The notes under the pieces are model-generated. The model saw only the letters and a list, made by a program, of their open reading frames with translations, did not search any database and was not told the origin of the DNA. A program made the position numbers and the translations under genes. This document shows, piece after piece, positions 23,501-38,300 of a DNA stretch of 60,000 nucleotides. Each line of letters begins with the position of its first letter. Within the stretch, counting starts at the first letter, position 1. The stretch spans positions 19,380,922 through 19,440,921 of the forward strand of contig NC_092678.1 of NCBI RefSeq assembly GCF_964355755.1, written 5' to 3'. This DNA is from Antedon mediterranea. Lineage: Eukaryota; Echinodermata; Crinoidea; Comatulida; Antedonidae.

Positions 23501-26500
23501 TGGTACAATACTCTCTTGATCACCTCACTAGCAATAGTAGTCATTGATTATACCACACAGTAAAGGTAGTTACTTGATTGTCTCACATTACATGGTACAA
23601 TACTCGCTTGATCATTTCACAACACAATAGTAGTTGTTGATTATACCATACAGTAAAGGTATACTTGATTGTCTCATATTACATGGTACAATACTCGCTT
23701 GATCATCTCACTAGGCAATAGTAGTTGTTGATTATACCCCACAGTAAAGGTAGTTGCTTGATTATCTTACATTACATGGTACAATACTCGCTTGATCATT
23801 TCACAACACAATAGTAGTGGTTGATTATACCATCACAGTAAAGGTAGTTGCTTGATTGGCTCAAATTACATGGTACAATACTCGCTTGATCATCTCACTA
23901 GGCAATAGTAGTCATTGATTATACCACACAGTAAAGGTAGTTGCTTGATTGTCTCACATTACATGGATCAATACTCGTTTGATCATCTCACAACGCAATA
24001 GTAGTCATTGATTTTACCACACAGTAAAGGTAGTTGCTTGATTGTCTCACATTACATGGTACAATACTCGCTTGATCATCTCACTGGGCAATAGTAGTCA
24101 TTGATTATACCACACAGTAAAGGTAGTTGCTTGATTGTCTCACATTACATGGTACAATACTCGCTTGATCATCTCACTAGGCAATAGTAGTCATTGATTA
24201 TACCACACAGTAAAGGTAGTTGCTTGATTGTCTCACATTACATGGTACAATACTCGCTTGATCATCTTACAACGCAATAGTAGTTGTTGATTATACCACA
24301 CAGTAAAGGTAGTTGCTTGATTGTCTCACATTACATGGATCAATACTCGCTTGATCATCTCACAATGCAATAGTAGTTGTTGATTATACTACACAGTAAA
24401 GGTAGTTGCTTGATTGTCTCACATTACATGGATCAATACTCGCTTGATCATCTCACAACGCAATAGTAGTTGTTGATTATACCACACAGTAAAGGTAGTT
24501 GCTTGATTGTCTCACATTACATGGATCAATACTCGCTTGATCATCTCACACCGCAATAGTAGTTGTTGATTATATCACACAGTAAAGGTAGTTGCTTGAT
24601 TGTCTCACATTACATGGTACAATACTCTCTTGATCACCTCACTAGCAATAGTAGTCATTGATTATACCACACAGTGAAGGTAGTTGCTTGATTGTCTCGC
24701 ATTACATGGTACAATACTCGCTTGAACATCTTACAACGCAATAGTAGTCATTGATTATACCACACAGTAAAGGTAGTTGCTTGATTTTCTCACATTACAT
24801 GGTACAATACTCTCTTGATCATCCCACAAGGCAATAGTAGTTGTTGATTATACCATACAGTAAAGCTAGTTGCTTGATTGGCTCACATTACATGGTACAA
24901 TACTCGCTTGATCATCTCACTAGGCAATAGTAGTCATTGATTATACCATACAGTAAAGGTAATTGCTTGATTGTCTCACATTACATGGTACAATACTCTC
25001 TTGATCATTTCACAACACAATAGTAGTTGTTGATTATACCACACAGTAAATGTAGTTGCTTGATTGTCTCACATTACATGATACAATACTCGCTTGATCA
25101 TCTCACTAGGCAATAGTAGTTGTTGATTATACCACACAGTAAAGGTAGTCGCTTGATTGTCTCACATTACATGGATCAATACTCGCTTGGTCATCTCACT
25201 AGGCAATAGTAGTCATTGATTATACCACACAGTAAAGGTAGTTGCTTGATTGTCTCACATTACATGGTACAATACTCGCTTGATCATCTCACTAGGCAAT
25301 AGTAGTCATTGATTATATCACACAGTAAAGGTAGTTGCTTGATTGTCTCACATTACATGGATCAATACTCGTTTGATCATCTCACAACGCAATAGTAGTC
25401 ATTGATTTTACCACACAGTAAAGGTAGTTGCTTGATTGTCTCACATTACATGGTACAATACTCGCTTGATCATCTCACTGGGCAATAGTAGTCATTGATT
25501 ATACCCCACAGTAAAGGTAGTTGCTTGATTGTCTCACATTACATGGTACAATACTCGCTTGATCATCTCACTAGGCAATAGTAGTCATTGATTATACCAC
25601 ACAGTAAAGGTAGTTGCTTGATTGTCTCACATTACATGGTACAATACTCGCTTGATCATCTCACAACGCAATAGTAGTTGTTGATTATACCACACAGTAA
25701 AGGTAGTTGCTTGATTGTCTTACATTACATGGATCAATACTCGCTTGATCATCTCACAACGCAATAGTAGTTGTTGATTATACCACACAGTAAAGGTAGT
25801 TGCTTGATTGTCTCGCATTACATGGATCAATACTCGCTTGATCATCTCACAACGCAATAGTAGTTGTTGATTATACCACACAGAAAAGGTAGTTGCTTGA
25901 TTTGTCTCACATTACATGGATCAATACTCGCTTGATCATCTCACACCGCAATAGTAGTTGTTGATTATACCACACAGTAAAGGTAGTTGCTTTATTGTCT
26001 CACATTACATGGTGCAATACTCGCTTGATCATCTCACTAGGCAATAGTAGTTGTTGATTATACGACACAGTAAAGGTAGTTGCTTGATTGTCTCACATTA
26101 CATGGTACAATACTCGCTTGATAATCTCACTAGACTTTTTATTTCTTATGTATCCGTGACTGGAACAGGCTCCCCAATTCACTCAAATCAATACAAAATA
26201 ATGCAACCTTCAAAATAAAACTTAAAGAATATTTTAATAATGAACAGCTTGGAATTTCAGTTTAATTAAGTTATTTTTAATATTGTTTTTTTGATGTTAT
26301 CTTGTCTTGTATGTATTTTCTTGTTTTTTCATTTTTACTGAGTCATACTTAATGATAATTGTACTAGGCCCAACCACTCACTTTTCAGTCATTACGGATT
26401 GGACCCCATTGGAAATAAGTTGTCTCACATTACATGGTACAATACTCGCTTGATCATCTCACTAGGCAATAGTAGTTGTTGATTATAATACACAGTAAAG

Positions 26501-29190
26501 GTAGTTACTTGATTGTCTCATATTACATGGTACAATACTCGCTTGATCATCTCACAAGGCAATAGTAGTTGTTGATTATACCCCACAGTAAAGGTAGTTG
26601 CTTGATTATCTTACATTACATGGTACAATACTCGCTTGATCATTTCACAACACAATAGTAGTGGTTGATTATACCATCACAGTAAAGGTAGTTGCTTGAT
26701 TGGCTCACATTACATGGTACAATACTCGCTTGATCATCTCACTAGGCAATAGTAGTCATTGATTTTACCACACAGTAAAGGTAGTTGCTTGATTGTCTCA
26801 CATTACATGGTACAATACTCGCTTGATCATCTCACTGGGCAATAGTAGTCATTGATTTTACCACACAGTAAAGGTAGTTGCTTGATTGTCTCACATTACA
26901 TGGTACAATACTCGCTTGATCATCTCACTGGGCAATAGTAGTCATTGATTATACCCCACAGTAAAGGTAGTTGCTTGATTGTCTCACATTACATGGTACA
27001 ATACTCGCTTGATCATCTCACTAGGCAATAGTAGTCATTGATTATACCACACAGTAAAGGTAGTTGCTTGATTGTCTCACATTACATGGTACAATACTCG
27101 CTTGATCATCTCACAACGCAATAGTAGTTGTTGATTATACCACACAGTAAAGGTAGTTGCTTGATTGTCTCACATTACATGGATCAATACTCGCTTGATT
27201 ATCTCACAACGCAATAGTAGTTGTTGATTATACCACACAGTAAAGGTAGTTGCTTGATTGTCTCACATTACATGGATCAATACTCGCTTGATCATCTCAC
27301 AACGCAATAGTAGTTGTTGATTATACCACACAGTAAAGGTAGTTGCTTGATTGTCTCACATTACATGGATCAATACTCGCTTGATCATCTCACACCGCAA
27401 TAGTAGTTGTTGATTATACCACACAGTAAAGGTAGTTGCTTGATTGTCTCACATTACATGGTACAATACTCTCTTGATCACCTCACTAGCAATAGTAGTC
27501 ATTGATTATACCACACAGTAAAGGTAGTTGCTTGATTGGCTCACATTACATGGTACAATACTCGCTTGATCATCTCACTAGGCAATAGTAGTCATTGATT
27601 ATACCACACAGGAAAGGTAGTTACTTGATTGTCTCACATTACATGGTACAATACTCGCTTGATCAACTCACTAGGCAATAGTAGTCATTGATTATACCAC
27701 ACAGTAAAGGTAGTTGCTTGATTGTCTCACATTACATGGATCAATACTCGTTTGATCATCTCACAACGCAATAGTAGTCATTGATTTTACCACACAGTAA
27801 AGGTAGTTGCTTGATTGTCTCACATTACATGGTACAATACTCGCTTGATCATCTCACTGGGCAATAGTAGTCATTGATTATACCCCACAGTAAAGGTAGT
27901 TGCTTGATTGTCTCACATTACATGGTACAATACTCGCTTGATCATCTCACTAGGCAATAGTAGTCATTGATTATACCACACAGTAAAGGTAGTTACTTGA
28001 TTGTCTCATATTACATGGTACAATACTCGCTTGATCATCTCACAAGGCAATAGTAGTTGTTGATTATACCCCACAGTAAAGGTAGTTGCTTGATTATCTT
28101 ACATTACATGGTACAATACTCGCTTGATCATTTCACAACGCAATAGTAGTGGTTGATTATACCATCACAGTAAAGGTAGTTGCTTGATTGGCTCACATTA
28201 CATGGTACAATACTCGCTTGATCATCTCACTAGGCAATAGTAGTCATTGATTATACCACACAGTAAAGGTAGTTGCTTGATTGTCTCACCATACATGGTA
28301 CAATACTCGTTTGATCATCTCAAAACGCAATAGTAGTCATTGATTTTACCACACAGTAAAGGTAGTTGCTTGATTGTCTCACATTACATGGTACAATACT
28401 CGCTTGATCATCTCACTGGGCAATAGTAGTCATTGATTATACCCCACAGTAAAGGTAGTTGCTTGATTGTCTCACATTACATGGTACAATACTCGCTTGG
28501 TCATCTCACTAGGCAATAGTAGTCATTGATTATACCACACAGTAAAGGTAGTGCTTGATTGTCTCACATTACATGGTACAATACTCGCTTGATCATCTCA
28601 CAACGCAATAGTAGTTGTTGATTATACCACACAGTAAAGGTAGTTGCTTGATTGTCTCACATTACATGGATCAATACTCGCTTGATCATCTCACAAGGCA
28701 ATAGTAGTCATTGATTATACCACACAGTAAAGGTAGTTGCTTGATTGTCTCACATTACATGGTACAATACTCTCTTGATCATTTCACAACACAATAGTAG
28801 TTGTTGATTATACCACACAGTAAAGGTAGTTGCTTGATTGTCTCACATTACATGGTACAATACTCGCTTGATCATCTCACTAGGAAATAGTAGTTGTTGA
28901 TTATACCATACAGTAAAGGTAGTCGCTTGATTGTCTCACATTACATGGATCAATACTCGCTTGGTCATCTCACTAGGCAATAGTAGTCATTGATTATACC
29001 ACACAGTAAAGGTAGTTGCTTGATTGTCTCGCATTAAATGGTACAATACTCGCTTGATCATCTCACTAGGCGATAGTAGTCATTGATTATACCACCACAC
29101 AGTAAAGGTAGTTGCTTGATTGTCTCACATTACATGGTACACTCGCTTGATCATCTCACTAGGCAATAGTACTGTAGTTGTTGATTAGAT
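20560..29190. repeat. 93-bp satellite array with higher-order structure, about 90 copies
   Basis: Unit of about 93 bp, with words GGTAGTTGCTTGATTGTCTC, ACATTACATGGTACAATACT, CGCTTGATCATCTCAC and CAATAGTAGTCATTGATTAT. Variants recur in ordered sets: ACTCGTTTGATCATC near 20910, 21188, 22860, 23970, 25368 and 27740; CTCTTGATCACCTCACTAGC near 21750, 21843, 22770, 23420, 23513, 24627 and 27472. The block near 21180-22210 reappears near 22850-23880, an offset of about 1670 bp or 18 units. A LINE end interrupts it at 26130-26415. It separates the TUBGCP6 promoter from the 3' end of the ROCO gene. No coding potential. Confidence 0.95.
26130..26415 (+). mobile_element. LINE 3' end inserted in the satellite
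   Basis: Reads VRDWNRLPNSLKSIQNNATF, KIKLKEYFNNEQLGISV then stop, the usual last residues of a CR1/Rex-type reverse transcriptase ORF, followed by a T-rich 3' UTR and AGGCCCAACCACTCAC. Satellite units resume immediately at 26416. Confidence 0.75.
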
Positions 29191-29324
29191 TTCTGAAACC
29201 GGAAATAGCACTAGCTTTCATTTTTCAACACAGTAATGGTAATTTCACACAGTCGTAGTACTTTGATTGATCGTCTCAAACATGGATTGAATGTCATACT
29301 TGGTTATAGACGTGGATCTTCTCA

Positions 29325-32300
29325 TTATAAATCTAAATACAAAAATAACAATATAAATTATAATATAAGTAAATTATAAATTATTTTAAACAAAATAGAA
29401 AAATATTTGTATGAAAATAGAGTACCTGAAGTTTCTGTAAATTCAAAATAGTTGTGAAATTTTTAATACTGTATTGAAAATTTGAAATCTACTTATTTTA
29501 AGCAAATTACCTTGGTCTGTTCTTTTTCTTTTTGCATTTGTTGGCCCAAATTCTTCTAGAAAAACAAAATTTTAAAAATTATTGTAATAACTTGTCACTT
29601 GTATGAGACTCTTTAGGTCATTGTTTGTCAAATCACTTGATTTAGGATTTCCTGAGCTATAAATAAAAAATAACAAATATAAACCAACCATCATCATCAT
29701 AGAAAATCCTCCTAGCCTTTGCCATTCCATTTTTGTCTAAAATGTTAATGAATTTGACCATCTTTGTGATATCCTTATCAATGATCCCTCTATGTTCAAA
29801 GTCACTAATCAAACTCCAGCTGTCTTGATATTTCTTTACCAATGTAGGCTTTTCGTTAAATAACCTAGCAAGTGTTGATACATCATCCTTTCTAATTTCC
29901 AATCCCAGTTGATAAATCTTCTGTCTGAAAGATGTCAACATTGATACCACATGATCCTTGATATCTTCTGGAGGTTGATTCTTTACTTTTGACTTGAAGC
30001 CAAATTGCTTAGTTATCTTAATTGTGTCATATAGAAGAGTAAGATTTGATGGACTCAAATTTCCAGAGGCTCTTAAAAACTGCAGTAAATCCCAAACACT
30101 ACTAGCTCTCTCCACCTCTACATTAGATATTTCCATATGGTCTTTGTATAAAACTTTCAACATTCCAAGATATCCAAGTCCATCAAACCACTCTGATGTA
30201 TCATGCAACAGTTGCCGGAAATCATTCTCTGAGATTTCTGCAATACAAACATTATTTTTAATACCATCAATATAAGTACACACAAAAAGTATGAAATAAT
30301 GATTCTCTTTAAAAATGGTGAGAGGGAGTTCTTCATGAAGAAATTAGTAGAGTATTAGTATTATCCAAATATTATATACTGTATGGTCAATTTAACATAC
30401 CTTGATTTGAACGTCTACGTCTAACATCTATAACAAATAAAATAATAATACATGTATTTAAAATATTTAAACAAATGAGACATTTTTATTCATATAATAC
30501 TGATGAATTAAAATTTGAAAATATGGTAAAATAATTAAACAATTAAGATGAATACAAGTAATCTAATAACCTTGCAATAATGATTTTGCTAGTACTACTA
30601 CTGGTAAGAGGAATGAAGATATCACAGCTAATAGCAGCATGTTGTAACATTGTATAAATTATCAACAATGATTCTGCAGTTTCTGACTGACTCTACTTTT
30701 TTATACACGGTTGTTGCTTTATTGTTTGTTGTTCAAATAAACAAATGAAATTAAACTTGAATCAGTTATTACTCTTACCTCCAAATAGTCGCTTGTAACG
30801 TTCAACATCCATCTTTAAAAACTTGCCAGTTTTGGTGCATGTCAACTTCTCATACTGGAAATCAGCAAGATGTTGAATGTGCTTTTTTCCTGATGTATCA
30901 CTACATACATCACAAAGTATGCATCTCTCAAATTCAATTCCTCTTCTACCACCATCTTTAGAAGGTTCAAATGACTTCTGGATTGTTAACAAAACCTAAC
31001 GATACAAATTTAATGTTGATTTACAAGAGCATTACTACAATTGACCAATATAATACAATGTAGCAACTTTTGAATCGGCAGCACACACTTTTAAAATGTT
31101 GTGTTCACTAAACATTTACAATACGTCCCATACACATTTATGTTTTGGAAAGAAATTACTGTGATTCTCTTGATCTAGGAGGTACATGTCTAAAAAATGG
31201 CACTGCAAAAATACATAAAGAAGGCAGAAAATGTAGGCCCATAAGTAGACTACACTGGTTCTATTGCATGTGAAATATCCAAACTTGTTGCCGAAATACT
31301 TTCTCCATTAGTAGGAAGCACCCAGCACCACTTTAAAAATTCCAAACATTTAGCACAACAATTATCAGAAATCTTCAACCAACATCTCGGTAGAAGATTC
31401 ATCATCTAGACTTAAAGTGATTTAAAAAATAGAACTCTATAGAACATCGATGACATCATACAGTTATTAAAGTTCATACTTTAGTAACTATGTACATACT
31501 TTAACTACCACTTATTTCACATTCACTGGTATCGTCTACAAAAATTTGGAGCAGCAATGGGAAGACCAGTATCCTCCATTGTAGCTAATCTATATTTAGA
31601 GTTCCTGGAACAAAAAGCTATTGCCATTGATTTGAATGTAAACCTCATCTTTGGAAACGATTTGTAGAGTTGATTTAACAATTAATATCTAAATTCATCT
31701 GCTCCGAAAATCGGATTGACAAGGCAAACTTTTATGAAATTCCTTGCACAAATTGAGACCATATTTACATAGTTAAAACTGCACTAACAGAAACTGAAAA
31801 GGTAACGAAACAGAGACAGAATTCAAAACCGCAAAAGATCGAATCAGAGAATCTGAGAGAGAATTAAGTAAACCTCTATTAAAAGCACCACACAAAAATG
31901 ATTTTAAATACTTAAGTTATTTTAGACTATGTCATATTACAAATATCAACAAAAATATCTTTAAAAATCATATATTTTTTATATATGAAATAACATACCT
32001 CTTTACATGCTTCAGAAGAGGGTTCCTTATTACTTGTTTCATTAGGAGCATTTGTTCTTTCAATAGTTACCTGAAAAAGTGATGTTTTGATATCTGAAAT
32101 TGAGTTTATGCTTAGATTAAATTATGACTTATTCACAAGCAATTATTATAATGATTCAGTACCTTTAATAAGAACATTCTTTCATCCTCCGTAGTCACAA
32201 ATTTTACAAGAGATAAAGTCACATGATGATCTTGGTCGAAGTAAAGTGCAGCATGATTATGCAAGAGTATTGGGTCAACTCCTTTCTTTTGGAATTTGTT

Positions 32301-35300
32301 GAGGAAATCAATAATCATATATGGAAACAATACATCTGGCAGATATCCCTTAAAGTCGTAATAGATACTGATAGATTGTGGATCATCAGGCACTGGTTTC
32401 ACTTCAGTTGACGTCTTGAAAGCAAGTCGTAGTGGCACAAAGAATGATCGCTTTCCAACAGATTCCTGAAATTGTTGATTTGTAAAATGCCATTTAGATT
32501 TCTTTTAAGAACAAAAGATAATTTTCTGTACATGTTAAAAACATCTTTCAGCAGAAAGTTTAATCTAAATACAGTATGTCTGAAGTCTAAAAATAATTAG
32601 AAATTTTATGTAAAATTTCACCAATTATGTTTCATATAACTTTTTTTTTCACATAAGTTTGCATGCAAAACATAACATGTTAGAAAAGGTAACTTAACAA
32701 AACCTACTGTAGATGTACTTGCCATATCTTGGCTGCTGGTTGTCTTCCTCTCACAAATGAAACCTAATTGAATCATCAGTGCTACAAGAAACTCAAAATT
32801 CTTTCCTTTGTCTACATTCCTCTCTTTCCATAATTTTTTTAACAATTTTTCCTCCAGTATGCCCTTGTCAAGTTTTTCGAACGCATCAATATACATGGCC
32901 GACTAAAAAAACACCACCAATTATAATTAACATACATTTTTTTAAGTTATAAAACAGTTTAGAATCTGAAGGGGTGCAGATGTAAGTACATGGATAAAGA
33001 CTTATATAGATAAAGTGACATGGTTTATCTCATTTCACATCTGAACTGAACTGAACTTTTATTGTATCTCTTTTAAATCAGAGGCACAGTCTCAATGAGA
33101 TGTGCAACAAGTTTACAGTGAGTAATACACACACACTTAAATATAAATACAAAACAAGAAATTAGACATAAGAACAAATTACAAAAAATTCAAGAAAACT
33201 GAGAAAGATTAAAAACTAAGAAAATGAATAAATTAAGTTTGAGAAGGAATTATATTATATATATCATTTCTTGTGTTCCAAGCCATGGTCAGAAAAATTT
33301 TACAATGTTTGTAAATATTACTTGCTAATTCGTATACATCATGGGTCAATTGATTTGGTGTAATTTTAAATTCATTATGGATTTCAAGATCATCGAAGAA
33401 TAAGTGGTATTTTAGATCTAGAGAGCTAGTAGTAAACAATTCCCAGAACATGGATAGATTATTGTTGTTTAGCTCATTTTTAAGGTTCATGAGTGTTGGT
33501 TGTCTAACGTACTCAAGTCATTTGCATTCAAATACGAAATGATATACAGTTTCCTTTTCATTACAATTACACAATAAACATATACCTGCATTTGAGGTGA
33601 CCATGCTTCTTTTCTACCTTCAAGTGGTAGTGAATTGGAGCGAATTTTAAATTTTAGGTAGCATGGTAGTTACACTTATCTAGTAAGTATTTTTCTAGTT
33701 TTGGTTCATTTTTATACCTTTACTTAGTGATGGTTTATTCTTAGCATTCTCAAGCCATTTCATCTTATCTCTTATAGTGTTTTTTTCTTTGAAACCTTTA
33801 AGCCAATTATTAGCATATTCTAAGTTAAAATGGTTTTGTATATCACAGTTGACTAAAATAGATTTTATATTATGTAGCCAATTCCAATTTAAAGTGTTTT
33901 CAAGTGCAAAGAACTTTTGGTAAACGACCTTCGTCCATGTTTTTCAATCTTTTGAAGTAGGATATTCCTCTATCCGATAGTATGGACTCAATCGATGGCC
34001 ATCCAAGTTCACCATAAAGGGCTTCCTTTGCAACATACCTTGGTGCTTTTAAAAGAAATTTAGCCATTTGATATTGCATATTTAGGATAGATGTTTTGCT
34101 TTCACAAAACCAAATACTGCATGCATACGTTATACTTGGTATTCCAATGCCTTTCCAAACTATATTACCATACATAATTCTATTGAAATCATTTTGTTCA
34201 TTATGATTGATTTTATATATGCAATAATTCTGTTTCCTTTTTTAATCGTTTCATCTATATGGCATGTATCTTTTAAATGTCTTGATATGTGCATGCCTAG
34301 GTATTTATACGTGTTGGCTTCGTCTATAAATTTATTAACGATAAATTTATTATCTAATATACAATAATACCACATGCTAAACCAAGGCAAAAGAACAACA
34401 AGACATTGAGCTTGACAATTGCCAAGATAGGCTATCGTAACAGACTTTGAACTGCGGTAATGCTTAGAGGAATTTATTCAGCTGTCAAATTATTATCTAA
34501 TTATTAAAATTTATTTGATTGAAGTACACACAATATTTCAGATTTATCAGTTATTTTAAATTGTTCATTATTTTCTGTTCATTAAAATTTTGTGTACCAT
34601 AGCCTTCATTTTGACAATGTTGACATTAAATGCATAAAACCAGATGATGTGTATACTCTTAAAAAGTGCCTTTATACATTATCCTTAATTCACGCATTGA
34701 TTGATATTATTATGATTAATTATAACTTTCTTTAAACACAATAGCTTGTTTCACCATAACTTGGTGTTATTCTACAAGGCTGTGTTGACATTATAATTAT
34801 TATTAGGTAAAAATGAGCTACTATTAGACTATATATATAGTAAAAATATTTACATGTACCTCTATTATTTTCGCAAGAAACACTGCATAAAAAAATTTGT
34901 TATAAAGGTACTTACTGGAAATTCTGGTGGAATAACGGTTGCAAAAGCAGTGACAATTTCTACCAGCTGCATCGGATCTAACACCGCTGTATCTCTTAAT
35001 AATTTGTTGTCAGGCCTGTAAACAATTTCACCAAGATCATACAGGAAGTTAAGAAGGGTTGATTGTTGTTTTTCATCTGCAACACCATTCTTACGTGCCA
35101 GTGTTTTGAGCTAACAAGACAATTGTTACTTATTCAGATATAAATATATTTGAAAACCTAGGTAGGTGTACATTTATAACATTAATTTTGTCCTTTACAG
35201 CACATAAAATTGACTGTATACTGTTGGATCTGATAGAAAATATGATATAATTATATCAATAAAATTACTAGGCCAATGTCATTGATTTCATGATTCTTTC

Positions 35301-38300
35301 AGATAGGAAATCATACCAGCATGAATAGGATTATATTACATTTAACATTTATTTTACCATTCAGATAATAATAGATTTCTAGGAAGCTAATCATGAATTA
35401 AATTCCTGTTAATAAGTATTTTCATCTTTTGCAATAGAAAGAGAAACAAAGCTGAAATTATTTTCAAAACACTGTGTTTAATGACAGTTAATGAAAATGA
35501 ATGAAAATATGATATACAGTATATACTGTACTGTATATCTGAATGACAAAAGCTATTTTCAATTTTAATTTAAATAAAAAAAATAATAATTATAATACTC
35601 ATAGTCATACTGTAATATTATATAGTATTTATATATAGTAATAAATAATAGTCGATAGATTCTTTTGTTATAAATACTATTATTTCCATTCAGAAAACAA
35701 AACACTGAGGATGATGCCAATCAAATTTACCTCTACAACAGGACACAAAGAAAAATGCTTTTTTCTCCTTAGATCATGTAGATCACATCGAAAACGCATC
35801 CACTTTAAAGGAACTTCTTTCTCTAAAGCAGTCATAAGTTCATCAATAACTTGTTTGAGATCACTAAAGCTCTCATCTGTAGTTTCTTGGCTGTTTTCAA
35901 TGGCAAAATATACGTTGTACACATGTTTATTAAACTCTTTCTGTTTAAGTGCTCCTCGAATCTTTTTCCAGATCTTCTTTGCCTGGTTGTAAACAATTTC
36001 AACAAATGAGAACAAAAAACTGTTACTTCTTTTAATTAATAATATCTATTTTCTTAGAAGAGGAATGTACTTGGTTGGTAATTTTAATAATGCAAATATT
36101 AACCTCATCATTTTGTTCCTTTTCAGTCTTACCAAGCTTACCCTTATGTGTACCCACAATAAGGATAGTTGGTTTGTGAACTTCATTCTCTTCATCTTCT
36201 TCCACAATACGACTATGCGAATAAACTGACAGGATGTAAGATAATATGAACTGGAGATTGGTCCAATGATGTTTACACTTTTCCTGTAAAAAAAAAGATT
36301 AGTTTAAATTACATTTTATCTTTGTTCAATTGAAATTAAATGAAAAAGTAAATGATTTCTAACCACAATTATAATAAAAATGGTAAGGTTTCAAATATGT
36401 AAATGTATGCAGCTCATTTGGAAGGTATGAAATAAAACTCTTTGTAATGCATAACATATATAGCAAAACACTTACTCTATTGGCATCAATATAAATAGCA
36501 GGTTCATCAAGGTCTACACTTAGATCGAACACTACAATATAAAGTGCTTGTAATGTCATGAACATCTGTAAAAACATAATTTGTTTGTTATTCAAATATT
36601 TGATAAATATGCTTTAAGGCCTAATAAATAAGAATCATTTTATTTTGTAGGTTGTCTGCGTTTATACACTTACTATTGATACTCTAGTAAAAATCCATAT
36701 AACACTGTGGCTAAAATCAGTTATGATTGAAAACAGGACTAACTAACTGAAAATACATTTTTTGTTAAAGCAGGCAGAGAAAATTTGTAATTTTTTTAAT
36801 TTATTTTTTATTTATATATTTAATTTTTTTTTATTCAACTTCTCACCAACTCTGTTAGTGAAGGATCTGGACCAACAGGTGGTACACACCTCAATAAAAC
36901 GATCCAGTCCCAACTGCACAGTGGCTGTGTGTGACAGTGGCTGTGTTTGTGTGGACTAGTACTCCGGGGTAACCCCTACTCGTCTCGAAAGATGTACTAG
37001 GTTCTTTAAAGTGCACATGAGCTGGACCTTCGTTTATAGTCCTTATCCGAGAAGACTCGTTCTACCACCAGAACCATGGAGCGAGTGAGCCTCGAACCCT
37101 TGCCGATGTTATGGCTACATAATTACGTAGATTCTCAAAAAATTTTATCTGGTTTCAATGAGTATTTAAATAAATAAAGGTTAACCTTTAGACAAGAGGT
37201 GGCGTAATTCACCGAACTATGACGAATGACAGAACACCATGTCAACGTCATTTGCGTGAACAAGGCTACTGAAAGTAGCTGAAACGTAGCAAGTACTTGT
37301 CAACTGGTTTAACTAAAAGTTAACCTTTATTTATTTAAATACATAATTACGGTTCCACTGTCTTAACCGCTCGGCCATGACGACTCACTCATAACAATAA
37401 TAATAACATTTTATATAAGCAGTACTATGGAAAGATGTTTGCGATTACTGAATGGACAAGTTAAACATTGTTCATACCATTAGGTTAGTGGGAGCCTGCC
37501 CAAATGTTTTTACTCCGTTTAACTTGTTGTAACGCTACTAGTTTAACGATTTACCGTTATATGCAAGCTAATTTAAATGGGGTTGGGCGTGTTCAATGTA
37601 TATAGGCCTAGGCCTACACGGTAAAATAAAAATATATAGGTCTAAGCATACTATTTACGATCCGATCCGATTCATGGTATTTTTTAGCCTGGTACGTCGG
37701 GCGACACATGTCTAAATTTCTAATAGCCGACTTTCACCTGAAAAAAAACACGCATTTTTTATCCCTGGATGTAACATGATATTGACGCGAATACCGCAAT
37801 ACAGAGAGCTAGGCCATGAACGATTCGTTAAAAGTACACCGCCAGACAATCGCGTAGCTATTGTTTAGATTACATACTATAAACAATTAATAACAAAGAA
37901 AGCCTAGAAAGATAAGCTCCTCCTCTCGTTAAAATTGTTAAATAATTTTGCTTTGACTGAGCCATTTTGTGACGGTTTCAACTCTTATCCATAACATTTC
38001 ATTAATTAAACAATCAAATATAGATTTTCACATTAGACAATATTTTTTTAAATAATTTACTGTATCAGTTCAGACTGTGAAGAACATGGATTTCGAAAGG
38101 TACACTTTATTTAACGCCAGGAACTCTTCTCACGGAAAAAAATGTGCTGATTGCAATCTGCATAAGCAACCAAAGATCCTGTATCTTTCTGGGATTCTGC
38201 CTTTTCCCAGATTTATTGTTATTTGTGCATGACATAAAACCTCAGTACTGTGGAATGATGCTACTCTATAAGGCCTACTGTCATTCAATACTATCGTCCG

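Noticed and set aside
20560-29190. CRISPR-like array
   Set aside because: Whole 93-bp units repeat without unique spacers, in an animal genome with introns. It is a satellite.
35711-35992. 93-codon frame on the plus strand
   Set aside because: Antisense shadow of the ROCO exon 35731-35982, which has proper splice sites and phase.
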